Shown here: positions 1-5,180 of the stretch, piece after piece
How the letters are laid out: every line of letters starts with the position of its first letter
How positions within the stretch are numbered: position 1 is the stretch's first letter
Assembly: GCA_002314435.1 (NCBI GenBank)
Contig: DCFV01000167.1
Coordinates: 1 to 6,335, forward strand
Reading direction: 5' to 3'
From: Acidobacteriaceae bacterium UBA1795
Lineage (GTDB): Bacteria; Acidobacteriota; Terriglobia; Terriglobales; Acidobacteriaceae
Length of the DNA: 6,335 nt
The notes under the pieces: model-generated
Told to the model about the DNA's origin: nothing
The model's input: the letters and a program-made list of their open reading frames with translations, nothing else
The model's database searches: none
Program-made: the position numbers and the translations under genes

Positions 1-56
1 GGCCAAGAAGGTTGTTGCTCGATAGATTTGATCAACAGGTTGCCAGAAGTCTCTAA

Positions 57-617
57 TTAAACCGCCGCAGCCGTGTCTTTCCCGACTGCGGCGGTTCCAT
101 CACAACTCAAGGTTTTTCCTTCTCCCGTACAAGTGGGCGGAGCAACCGCGTCGTCGCATCCGTGGCGCGCGAGTTCCAGCAGCCGGGAGAACTCGCGTAC
201 ATCCTCTTCGTTCAAGTGGCCCAGCAACTCCTGGGGCAGCTTCTGGATCACCGGGTCCATCTGGCGCAGCAGTTCGAGGCCTGCGTCGGAAACATAGGTC
301 AGCACCACGCGACGATCGTGATGGTCGCGCTTTTGCCGAATGAGCTTGAGAGTTTTGAGCCGCGCCAGCAGCCGGGTAATATCCGGCTCCGCAGTGATCA
401 TGCGGCTACCAATGGCCGAGCACGCCAGCCCTTGCGGGTGTGCGCCGCGCAGGATGCGCAGCACGTTGTACTGAGTATTGGTGATGCCCCACTCGCGCGT
501 CGTGCGGTGAAACGCGCGATTCAGACAGTCGGCCGTCCGCATCAGGTTCAGCAGAGCTTCCTCCTGCGCGCTGGCAAAGGGGCGCTGCTGCGCAATTTCC
601 TGTTTCAATCCGGCCAT
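57..617 (-). CDS. MarR-family winged-helix transcriptional regulator
   Basis: A 186-residue DNA-binding repressor or activator expected to act as a homodimer in the cytoplasm. The N-terminal helices (about 17-42) and C-terminal helices (about 111-152) would form the dimer interface. The winged helix lies between them: a recognition region around 65-92, then a wing with the family signature D98-HHDRR-V104 followed by L106 and S110-DAG-L114. These are hallmark MarR features. The ATG start is supported by GGAG at 625-628, seven bases upstream. The gene sits 75 bases downstream of the YceI gene on the same strand, so cotranscription is likely. The ligand cannot be read from the sequence; C31, C66 and C154 could in principle be redox-sensitive, but no OhrR-type arrangement is recognisable. 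The tail from about 152 on is low in complexity, lies beyond the usual family length, and its last codons overlap a perfect terminator-like stem-loop. Confidence 0.93.
   Translation of the reverse strand: MAGLKQEIAQQRPFASAQEEALLNLMRTADCLNRAFHRTTREWGITNTQYNVLRILRGAHPQGLACSAIGSRMITAEPDITRLLARLKTLKLIRQKRDHHDRRVVLTYVSDAGLELLRQMDPVIQKLPQELLGHLNEEDVREFSRLLELARHGCDDAVAPPTCTGEGKTLSCDGTAAVGKDTAAAV
60..96 (-). terminator. Probable intrinsic terminator overlapping the 3' end of the marR gene
   Basis: An 11-base-pair perfect inverted repeat pairs 60-70 (AACCGCCGCAG) with 86-96 (CTGCGGCGGTT) around a 15-base loop. Read on the minus strand, the second arm encodes the last residues of the MarR protein and runs into the TAA stop, followed by the T/A-rich TTTAATTAG. 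The run of Ts is short, so termination efficiency is uncertain. The position at the end of the unit supports a terminator role. Confidence 0.6.
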
Positions 618-652
618 CCTGTTGCTCCGTGCCTGTTGGGTACAGCAGCTTT

Positions 653-681
653 GCCGGACGAAGCCGTGGGCCTCATCCGGC
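653..681 (-). other. Stem-loop between the YceI and marR genes
   Basis: 653-665 pairs with 669-681 across a GTG loop: 13 positions with two mismatches (C659:A675 and A662:C672) and a six-base-pair perfect base GCCGGA/TCCGGC. It begins 11 bases after the YceI stop codon on the minus strand. No T-tract follows (AAAGCTGCTG instead), so it is a weak terminator candidate. It could instead be an mRNA-stabilising or processing structure that sets the ratio of YceI to MarR. Confidence 0.55.
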
Positions 682-692
682 GCAGTGCGCGT

Positions 693-1268
693 TTACTGCT
701 CCACAACGTCCAGGTCGATGGTGAGCGTCACATCGTCGCCCACGACAGCGGAGGGGAATGACGAGCCGATTCCAAAGGCCGTGCGGCTGAGAGTGGTGGA
801 AGCAGAGAATCCTGCATGCGGCTTGTGATCCATACCCTGCACTGGGCCGGTGGGTCCTTCCACCTGCAGCACAACGGGTTTTGTCACTCCGTGCAGCGTC
901 AGATTTCCGGCGACGGTCAGGCCGGTGGCAGTTTTGGCTACGCTGGTGGAAACAAAGGTCGCGGTGGGGAACTGCGACACATTAAAGAAGGCGTCGGTCT
1001 TCAGATGGTTGTCGCGGGCGCTGTTGCCGGTGTCTACGGTGGTCACGTCGATGGTGACCTTTACGGAAGACTTCGTGATGTCGGTCTTGTTCAGAGTGAC
1101 GGCACCATCAACGTTGCTGAAGTGGCCGCGAACCTTCGACAAGCCCATATGCAGAATGGCGAAGTCGACTTCGCTGTGCGCCTTGTCGGGGGTCCAGGTG
1201 GAGGTTTGCGCCATCGCCAGGGGAGCGGCGAGTGCCAGAATCGCGGAGAGAACTGCCGAACGCTTCAT
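693..1268 (-). CDS. YceI-family secreted lipocalin-like protein
   Basis: A 191-residue precursor with a clear Sec signal peptide: KR at 2-3, a hydrophobic core to about 18, and an A-M-A motif giving predicted cleavage after A20. The mature chain of about 171 residues matches the usual YceI size. Family motifs are visible in order: H31-SEVDFAILHMGLSKVRGHF-S51, R85-DNHLKTDAFF-N96 with P101, L123-TLHGVTKPV-V133, S161-RTAFGIG-S169 and the closing strand from V176. YceI proteins form an extended beta-barrel that binds polyisoprenoid or other amphipathic ligands; the location here would be the periplasm or outside the cell. Ligand and physiological role are not determined by sequence. The ATG start has AGGA at 1277-1280, eight bases upstream. 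It is the first gene of a probable two-gene unit with the MarR regulator and likely its target. Confidence 0.94.
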   Translation of the reverse strand: MKRSAVLSAILALAAPLAMAQTSTWTPDKAHSEVDFAILHMGLSKVRGHFSNVDGAVTLNKTDITKSSVKVTIDVTTVDTGNSARDNHLKTDAFFNVSQFPTATFVSTSVAKTATGLTVAGNLTLHGVTKPVVLQVEGPTGPVQGMDHKPHAGFSASTTLSRTAFGIGSSFPSAVVGDDVTLTIDLDVVEQ

Positions 1269-1314
1269 GAGGAGTGTCCTTTCAATCGGGGCCTTGCGGC
1301 CGCTGGTCGTTGCC

Positions 1315-1381
1315 GGCGCGCGCCCGTTTGCGGGCGGATCCGCCGTTTCCGGAAGGCGGGCCAGGCCCGCGCGCCCCGGGG
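1315..1381. repeat. Cluster of nested GC-rich palindromes
   Basis: Self-complementary units follow one another almost without gaps: GGCGCGCGCC (1315-1324), CGCCCG-TTTG-CGGGCG (1321-1336), GGCGGATCCGCC (1333-1344), TTCCGGAA (1347-1354), GCGGGCC-A-GGCCCGC (1356-1370) and CCCCGGGG (1374-1381). An outer stem GGCGCGCG (1315-1322) with CGCGCGCC (1368-1375) can enclose several of them. It lies 47 bases upstream of the YceI start codon, probably in the mRNA leader. It could be a structured leader or a REP-like dispersed palindromic repeat. Confidence 0.55.
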
Positions 1382-1419
1382 AAGCCGAGGGGAATCTGTA
1401 TTAGAGACGCGCGAAGAGG

Positions 1420-1425
1420 ATTATT
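1420..1425 (-). promoter_or_regulatory. Possible -10 element of the YceI-marR unit
   Basis: On the minus strand this reads AATAAT, five of six matches to the sigma-70 -10 consensus. No good -35 hexamer is present at the usual spacing, which would suit an activated or atypical promoter, or mean that the call is wrong. If real, transcription starts near 1413 and the YceI leader is about 145 bases long and includes the palindrome cluster. Confidence 0.3.
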
Positions 1426-1439
1426 CGTTGCAACAAATA
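1422..1439. promoter_or_regulatory. Candidate MarR-type operator
   Basis: TATTCGTTGCAACAAATA is an 18-base palindrome with eight of nine pairs matched (only C1426 against A1435 fails) and a perfect GTTGCAAC core. The size, symmetry and AT-rich flanks fit the sites bound by MarR dimers. It overlaps the best -10 candidate for the YceI-marR unit, where a bound repressor would block RNA polymerase. The assignment to the regulator encoded at 57-617 is inferred from proximity. Confidence 0.5.
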
Positions 1440-1471
1440 TTTCGCTTTCTACTGCGCGTCCGTTCGCCTCC

Positions 1472-1494
1472 GTCCAGGGCGCTCTGCCCGGGAC
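1472..1494 (+). other. Stem-loop in the intergenic region
   Basis: GTCC-a-GGGC (1472-1480) pairs with GCCC-g-GGAC (1486-1494) around a five-base loop: eight base pairs with one A/G mismatch. Downstream on the plus strand is CGTTCCATTTTG, which contains a short T run. It resembles a weak terminator, but no plus-strand gene ends before it, so its role is unknown. Confidence 0.35.
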
Positions 1495-1559
1495 CGTTCC
1501 ATTTTGCCTGAATCGGTTCGGTTCGCGTGTGGCCTTCTGCTGCGCGATTCGGTTCCCGG

Positions 1560-1565
1560 TAAAAT
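1560..1565 (+). promoter_or_regulatory. Probable -10 element of the FmdB-type gene
   Basis: TAAAAT matches five of six consensus -10 bases, 34 bases upstream of the GTG start and 20 bases upstream of its ribosome binding site. A start site near 1572 would give a leader of about 28 bases. The sequence 17 bases upstream (CTGCTG) is a poor -35. Confidence 0.4.
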
Positions 1566-1585
1566 AGAGACAGCACAACCCATTC

Positions 1586-1590
1586 AGGAG
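1586..1590 (+). promoter_or_regulatory. Ribosome binding site fixing the GTG start of the FmdB-type gene
   Basis: AGGAG lies nine bases before GTG at 1600. The reading frame is open further upstream to an ATG at 1504, but that start would add 32 residues with no resemblance to the family and would lie upstream of the -10 element, so the GTG start is preferred. Confidence 0.75.
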
Positions 1591-1599
1591 ACTCTGCCC

Positions 1600-1839
1600 G
1601 TGCCAGCCTACGAGTACCGCTGTGAAGCCTGCGAGCACCACTTTGACGTGCGCCAGAAGATGTCTGACCGGGCGCTCGAGCTGTGCCCACAGTGCGGCGG
1701 AGCCTTGCATCGGCTCATCAGCGGCGGCGCTGGCGCCATCACCAACGGCGGCGCGGCTCCGGCTCCAGCCTGTGGCATGGGCGGCTGTGGCATGCGCGAA
1801 GCCTCTGGCGGATGTTGCGGCGGCATGTGCGCGCATTAG
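1600..1839 (+). CDS. FmdB-type zinc-ribbon protein with cysteine-rich tail
   Basis: A 79-residue protein starting at GTG. The N-terminus (P2-AYEYRCEAC-C11) and two CxxC knuckles, C8-C11 and C29-C32, form the single zinc ribbon of the FmdB/CxxC_CXXC_SSSS family (the 'putative regulatory protein' group first noted beside formamidase genes). The domain covers about residues 1-42, ending with L36-HRLISGG. The remainder is a Gly/Ala-rich linker and a tail with five more cysteines (C58, C63, C72, C73, C77) and a final histidine, which could bind a second metal ion; this is inference. Small zinc ribbons of this family are widespread in bacteria and their biochemical role is not well settled. The transporter gene follows after 47 bases on the same strand. 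No nearby amidase or formate-metabolism gene supports the historical FmdB role. Confidence 0.88.
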   Translation: MPAYEYRCEACEHHFDVRQKMSDRALELCPQCGGALHRLISGGAGAITNGGAAPAPACGMGGCGMREASGGCCGGMCAH

Positions 1840-1874
1840 GCGTGGCCTGTGGCCAGTGGGCGTGGCCGGTTTGA

Positions 1875-1880
1875 TATGCT
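1875..1880 (+). promoter_or_regulatory. Possible -10 element of a leaderless transporter mRNA
   Basis: TATGCT fits the TANNNT pattern and ends six bases before the ATG at 1887, so transcription would begin at or next to the start codon. No Shine-Dalgarno sequence is present at the usual distance from this ATG. An in-frame TGA at 1872-1874 excludes any start further upstream. There is no clear -35. Confidence 0.4.
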
Positions 1881-1886
1881 CCGGAA

Positions 1887-3146
1887 ATGTCCTTCGTCCG
1901 CGACTTCCAAGGGTTGAGCCGCACGCAGCGCCACGCATTTGTGGCATCGTTCCTGGGATGGACGCTCGACAGCCTCGACTTCTTTCTCCTCATCTTCTGC
2001 GTCAAAGCCATTGCCTCGGACTTTGGCACCAAGCCTTCTGATGTGATGAGTGCGGTCTTCCTAACCCAGGCCTTCCGGCCCGTGGGTGCGGTCATCTTCG
2101 GGATGCTCGCGGACCGATACGGCCGACGCCCCATCCTCATTGTCAACATCCTTAGCTTCTCAGTGATCGAAGCGGCTTGCGCTTTTGCGCCTTCGCTCAG
2201 TGTGTTGCTTGTGCTGCGCGCGCTGTTCGGTATCGCCATGGGCGGCGAGTGGGGCGTTGGCGCGGCGCTGGCCTTTGAGACGCTGCCTCGCGAGGGCCGC
2301 GGCACTTTCTCGGGTATTCTGCAGGAGGGCTATGCCTTCGGCTCCATCCTGGCCTCCACCGCCTACGCTCTGCTGTTCGCAGGCGTCCACTGGCACGGAT
2401 TCGCTCTGCCCGGTATTGGCTGGCGAGGACTGTTCCTGGTGGGCGCCAGCCCCGCGCTGCTTGTGCTCTATGTGCAGACGCTCGTGCAGGAAAGCCCGGT
2501 GTGGCTCGAGGGCCGGAAGCACCGCAAAGTGCACAAGGCCGGGCCGCAAATCTCCGGCCAGCTGCTTAATTTTCTGCCCACGTTTCTATTTCTTGTGCTG
2601 CTCATGACGGCGTTCATGAGCTTCTCGCACGGCACGCAGGACGTGTATCCAACATTTCTCTCCGTGCAGATGAAGCTCAGGCCAGAGACGGTCGGACTTA
2701 TCGGCGTGCTCTACGGCTTCGGTTCCATCGGCGGCGGAATTGTCTTCGGCGCACTGTCAGAGAAGTGGGGCCGCAAACGCGCCATTATCGCTGCGGCGCT
2801 CTTGTCGATTCCTGTGATTCCGCTTTACGCCTACGGGCACTCCGCCTGGATGCTGGGCGCTGGAGCGGTGCTGATGCAGTTCATGGTGCAGGGTGCGTGG
2901 GGTGTGGTTCCGGCGTATCTCACCGAGCTCTCGCCCGCGCCGGTCCGCGCCACGGCGCCCGGGCTCGCCTATCAGCTCGGAGGGCTTGTAACCTCGTGGA
3001 ACGGCAAGGCGCAGGCGCTGGTGGCCGAGCACTGGGGCACCTATCCGCCGGTGCTGGCCATCACCGTGGTAGTTGTTGCGCTTACGTTAGCCTTGCTCGC
3101 TTCACTGGGCCGTGAGGCCAAAGGCGCGGAGATGCACCACACCTGA
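1887..3146 (+). CDS. MFS transporter, sialate/lactate-type proton symporter-like
   Basis: A 419-residue inner-membrane carrier with about twelve hydrophobic segments in two halves, the usual MFS size. MFS motif A appears after the second helix as G72-MLADRYGRR-P82 and again in the second half as G288-ALSEKWGRK-R298. R111-ALFGIAMGGEW-G123 and T346-ELSPAPVRATAPG-L360 are typical of the metabolite:H+ and sialate:H+ symporter groups (NanT, bacterial and fungal Jen1-like lactate carriers), as is G24-WTLDSLDFF-L34 in the first helix with acidic residues D28 and D31. The substrate is therefore probably a small organic acid or sugar acid taken up with protons, but it cannot be named from sequence. 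The loop between helices 6 and 7 (about 205-225) is short and basic. The gene lacks a Shine-Dalgarno sequence. It lies between the zinc-ribbon gene (47 bases) and phoU (115 bases); no catabolic genes flank it. Confidence 0.93.
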   Translation: MSFVRDFQGLSRTQRHAFVASFLGWTLDSLDFFLLIFCVKAIASDFGTKPSDVMSAVFLTQAFRPVGAVIFGMLADRYGRRPILIVNILSFSVIEAACAFAPSLSVLLVLRALFGIAMGGEWGVGAALAFETLPREGRGTFSGILQEGYAFGSILASTAYALLFAGVHWHGFALPGIGWRGLFLVGASPALLVLYVQTLVQESPVWLEGRKHRKVHKAGPQISGQLLNFLPTFLFLVLLMTAFMSFSHGTQDVYPTFLSVQMKLRPETVGLIGVLYGFGSIGGGIVFGALSEKWGRKRAIIAAALLSIPVIPLYAYGHSAWMLGAGAVLMQFMVQGAWGVVPAYLTELSPAPVRATAPGLAYQLGGLVTSWNGKAQALVAEHWGTYPPVLAITVVVVALTLALLASLGREAKGAEMHHT

Positions 3147-3246
3147 GCGGAAATAGGCTTCCGACATCACTTTCGGACCATGCCCGATGTGGTGCGCCGC
3201 CCGAAATTTGCAGACGCGTAACATTCAATGATGCACAATCATCCTT

Positions 3247-3251
3247 AGGAG
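3247..3251 (+). promoter_or_regulatory. Ribosome binding site fixing the TTG start of phoU
   Basis: AGGAG at 3247-3251 is ten bases upstream of TTG at 3262. No in-frame ATG occurs until residue 20, which is already inside the conserved first helix, so the TTG is the best start. Confidence 0.75.
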
Positions 3252-3261
3252 ATTTTTTGTC

Positions 3262-3933
3262 TTGCCGCGCATTCATTTTCAGCTACAACTCGCCGAGCTC
3301 AAGGACAAGCTTCTTGCCATGGCCGCACTGGCGCAGCTCGCCGTGGAGACGGCGGTAGAGGCCTACCTGCAACGGGACTCCGGCCTGTGCCAATACGTGA
3401 AGCAGAACGAGAAGGCGATCAACACCGCCCAGCGCGAGCTGGACGAGATGGCCTATGAACTGCTCGCCAAGGAGCAGCCCATGGCTATCGACCTGCGCTT
3501 CATCCTTTCCGTGATTAAAATCAATGGCGACCTCGAACGCATAGGTGACCAGGCAATGGGCATGTCGCGGCGTACGCGCGAAATCATCCAGGCCGAGTAT
3601 GTTGATTTGCCGGTGGACTTCGCCGTCATGGGCGAGTACGCAGGCAAAATGATCCGTACTGCAGTCCAATCGCTGATCGAGGGCGATGCCCGGCTGGCCG
3701 ACACAGTGCGCGAGATGGACGACGAGATCGACCGGATGAACCGTCGCGCGCACGCTGATCTGCTCCAACTCATCCAGGATAAGCCGCAGTACACGCAGCA
3801 GGCCATGAACGGCCTGATGGTCTCGCGCAGCCTGGAGCGCATCGCCGACCACGCCTCAAACATTGCCACGGACGTGATCTTCTGGATTCGCGGAGCTGAT
3901 GTGCGTCACCAGCTCAGCTTGTCTATGGACTAA
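3262..3933 (+). CDS. phoU: Phosphate signalling accessory protein PhoU
   Basis: A 223-residue all-helical cytoplasmic protein with two PhoU repeats (about 10-105 and 115-210), the full family length. Each repeat ends with the conserved metal-binding stretch: N88-GDLERIGDQAMG-M101 in the first and S190-LERIADHASNIATD-V205 in the second. Acidic helices around E56-E62 and E151-D157 supply the remaining ligands. PhoU connects the PstSCAB phosphate importer to the PhoR/PhoB two-component system and restrains phosphate uptake when phosphate is plentiful; it binds iron, zinc or manganese clusters. Here it starts with TTG. No pst or phoBR genes are present within the window, so it is either an isolated copy or the Pst system lies outside. 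I see no recognisable Pho box upstream. It converges with the phosphotransacylase gene across a shared terminator. Confidence 0.95.
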   Translation: MPRIHFQLQLAELKDKLLAMAALAQLAVETAVEAYLQRDSGLCQYVKQNEKAINTAQRELDEMAYELLAKEQPMAIDLRFILSVIKINGDLERIGDQAMGMSRRTREIIQAEYVDLPVDFAVMGEYAGKMIRTAVQSLIEGDARLADTVREMDDEIDRMNRRAHADLLQLIQDKPQYTQQAMNGLMVSRSLERIADHASNIATDVIFWIRGADVRHQLSLSMD

Positions 3934-3965
3934 TCCACGCGGGGCAGCGTGTGGCACAAAGAAAG

Positions 3966-4003
3966 CGGGCGCTTTCCTCAAGAGGAGAGAGCCCGTAGTT
4001 TTT
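3966..4003. terminator. Bidirectional intrinsic terminator between phoU and the phosphotransacylase gene
   Basis: 3966-3979 pairs with 3982-3995 over 14 positions, with one G/A mismatch and one T-G wobble; the tip is CTC-AA-GAG. On the plus strand it is followed by TAGTTTTT (3996-4003), which suits phoU. On the minus strand it is followed by the T-rich CTTTCTTTG, which suits the convergent gene. It starts 32 bases after the phoU stop and 22 bases after the stop of the opposing gene. Confidence 0.88.
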
Positions 4004-4017
4004 CCTGCGATGGCGGA

Positions 4018-4998
4018 TTACTCGACGGGGTGGTCGGCGTAGTGCAGCAATACGGCCACCGCGCAACTGGTGAGCCGGGTTTCTGCCGAGTCCGCGCGGC
4101 TGGTGAGGATGGCCGGAACACGCGCGCCCAGCACGATGCCGGCAAGTTGCGCGCCGCCCAGATACTCGAGCTGCTTTGCCAGCATGTTGCCGCTCTCGAG
4201 ATCGGGCACGACCAGGATGTCAGCCTGTCCGGTCACCAGCGAGACCAGGTTCTTGATCGTCGCAGCCTTCTGGCTCACGGCGGTGTCGAAGGCCAGGGGC
4301 CCGTCCAGGATGCCGCCGGTGATCTGGCCGCGATCGGCCATCTTGCACAGCGCTGCGGCGTCCAGCGTGGACTTGATCTTCGGGTTTACCGTTTCCACCG
4401 CAGACAGCAGCGCCACCTTGGGCTCGGGAATGCCGAGCGCGTGGGCAAGGTCGATAGCGTTCTGCACGATGTGGATCTTGTCCTCGAGTTCGGGCTCAAT
4501 GTTGATGGCCGCGTCGGTGATCAGCAGGGTGCGCGCATAGGCCGGCGTATCCATAACGAACACGTGGCTGATGCGGCGCGAGCTGCGCAGGCCGGTGTCC
4601 TTGTTCATGGCGGCCTTCATCAGCTCGTCGGTATGCAGGCTTCCCTTCATCAGGGCCTGGAAGCCGCCCGTGCGGCACATGATGCAGCCGGTCTCGGCGG
4701 CCTTGGCCTCGGTATCGGCCTGCACAATCGGGAATTCGCTGATGTCGACGCCGAGTTTCGCGGCCAGGGCGCGGATCTCGGGCTCATCGCCGACCAGTGT
4801 GGGCTTGATCAGCCCTTCGTTGGCGGCTTCCACGGCACCCTTCAGGGCAACGTCGGACAGTGGCCAGACCACCGCGGTAGTGATGGCGGGCAGGGACTTG
4901 CAGCGCTCCAGAAACTTGTGAAACACGTGAAAGTCGGCAGGGTGGCCCACCAGGGGGTCAACAGCAACTGCTTCAGCAAGGGGGGCAAGATCGCTCAT
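4018..4998 (-). CDS. Phosphate acetyl/butyryltransferase (PTA_PTB family)
   Basis: A 326-residue cytoplasmic enzyme transferring an acyl group between CoA and inorganic phosphate (acyl-CoA + Pi giving acyl phosphate + CoA). Family motifs run the length of the chain: L116-MKGSLHTDEL-M127, R141-RISHVFVM-D150, T161-DAAINIEP-E170, V195-ALLSAVETVNPK-I208, G233-PLAFDTAV-S242, D260-ILVVPDLESGNMLAKQ-L277 and G291-ARVPAILTSRAD-S304. S300-R301 corresponds to the Ser-Arg pair that acts in catalysis in characterised phosphotransacetylases (inferred alignment). It looks like the C-terminal half of MaoC-PTA_PTB fusion proteins, without the MaoC hydratase domain, and is close to the usual single-domain length. 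Acetyl versus butyryl preference cannot be decided. The ATG start has GGAG at 5009-5012. No acetate or butyrate kinase gene adjoins it, as often seen elsewhere; instead the methyltransferase gene lies upstream and phoU converges downstream. Confidence 0.92.
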   Translation of the reverse strand: MSDLAPLAEAVAVDPLVGHPADFHVFHKFLERCKSLPAITTAVVWPLSDVALKGAVEAANEGLIKPTLVGDEPEIRALAAKLGVDISEFPIVQADTEAKAAETGCIMCRTGGFQALMKGSLHTDELMKAAMNKDTGLRSSRRISHVFVMDTPAYARTLLITDAAINIEPELEDKIHIVQNAIDLAHALGIPEPKVALLSAVETVNPKIKSTLDAAALCKMADRGQITGGILDGPLAFDTAVSQKAATIKNLVSLVTGQADILVVPDLESGNMLAKQLEYLGGAQLAGIVLGARVPAILTSRADSAETRLTSCAVAVLLHYADHPVE

Positions 4999-5013
4999 TC
5001 GAAATCATCTCCA

Positions 5014-5037
5014 GGCCGGAAGGGAAATAAACCGGCC
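5014..5037 (-). promoter_or_regulatory. Leader hairpin abutting the phosphotransacylase ribosome binding site
   Basis: GGCCGG (5014-5019) and CCGGCC (5032-5037) form a perfect six-base-pair stem with a 12-base loop. On the minus strand the stem ends one base before the GGAG Shine-Dalgarno sequence at 5009-5012. Such placement can influence ribosome access or protect the 5' end of the mRNA. The function is inferred. Confidence 0.4.
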
Positions 5038-5065
5038 ATACCCCATCATTTTCACGCCGGGGAGA

Positions 5066-5090
5066 GTGATCGTCTTGTGCGGCAGATCAC
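5066..5090. repeat. Inverted repeat GTGATC-N13-GATCAC
   Basis: A perfect six-base inverted repeat with a 13-base spacer, in the 182-base gap upstream of the phosphotransacylase gene. It could be an operator or a weak leader hairpin. A short repeat like this can arise by chance. Confidence 0.25.
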
Positions 5091-5145
5091 AGTTCGGCAT
5101 TGAGTCTCATTTTATGAAACCAGCCGTGACCTATTCGAAGCGTGA

Positions 5146-5169
5146 GCGGCCCACTGATCAGCGGGCCGC
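5146..5169 (-). terminator. Stem-loop after the methyltransferase gene, likely terminator without a T-tract
   Basis: GCGGCCC (5146-5152) pairs perfectly with GGGCCGC (5163-5169); the ten-base loop contains the palindrome CTGATCAG, which can extend the stem. It lies 11 bases after the methyltransferase stop codon on the minus strand. No run of Ts follows (TCACGCTTCG), so it may only weakly terminate, or may protect the 3' end of the mRNA. Confidence 0.55.
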
Positions 5170-5180
5170 AGCTCCGCAGA

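Larger units (their letters stand above)
1269..1599. other. 331-base intergenic region between divergent YceI and FmdB-type genes
   Basis: No protein-coding gene is supportable here. From left to right the region holds the YceI ribosome binding site, a cluster of GC-rich palindromes (1315-1381), a possible minus-strand -10 element (1420-1425) overlapped by an 18-base palindrome (1422-1439), a stem-loop (1472-1494), two near-identical 10-base direct repeats GAATCGGTTC/GATTCGGTTC (1510-1519 and 1546-1555), and a -10-like TAAAAT plus ribosome binding site for the plus-strand zinc-ribbon gene. It is best read as a divergent regulatory region with long leaders. Confidence 0.7.

Noticed and set aside
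1..56. Possible 3' end of a plus-strand gene at the left edge
   Set aside because: Plus-strand frames close at 23-25, 54-56 and 58-60, and one ends in a plausible AKKVVAR tail, but fewer than twenty codons are visible and none can be chosen.
162..761. 199-codon open frame on the plus strand
   Set aside because: Opposite the marR gene and extending into the YceI gene; the motifs and ribosome binding sites all support the minus-strand genes.
1843..1855. Hairpin TGGCC-TGT-GGCCA after the zinc-ribbon gene
   Set aside because: Only five base pairs and no T-tract; too weak to call a terminator.
1282..1947. 221-codon minus-strand open frame across the intergenic region and the zinc-ribbon gene
   Set aside because: Arg/Ala/Gly-rich composition, no ribosome binding site, and it runs opposite a recognisable zinc-ribbon gene and through the palindrome cluster.
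3147..3261. Terminator after the transporter gene and promoter for phoU
   Set aside because: A five-base-pair TCCGA/TCGGA stem has no T-tract, ATGAT/ATCAT (3228-3242) is short, and CACAAT (3234-3239) has no -35 at proper spacing. None is strong enough to call.
3949..5103. 384-codon open frame on the plus strand
   Set aside because: It lies opposite the phosphotransacylase gene and has a composition dominated by His, Gly, Gln and Arg with no family motifs. It is an antisense shadow produced by high third-position GC.
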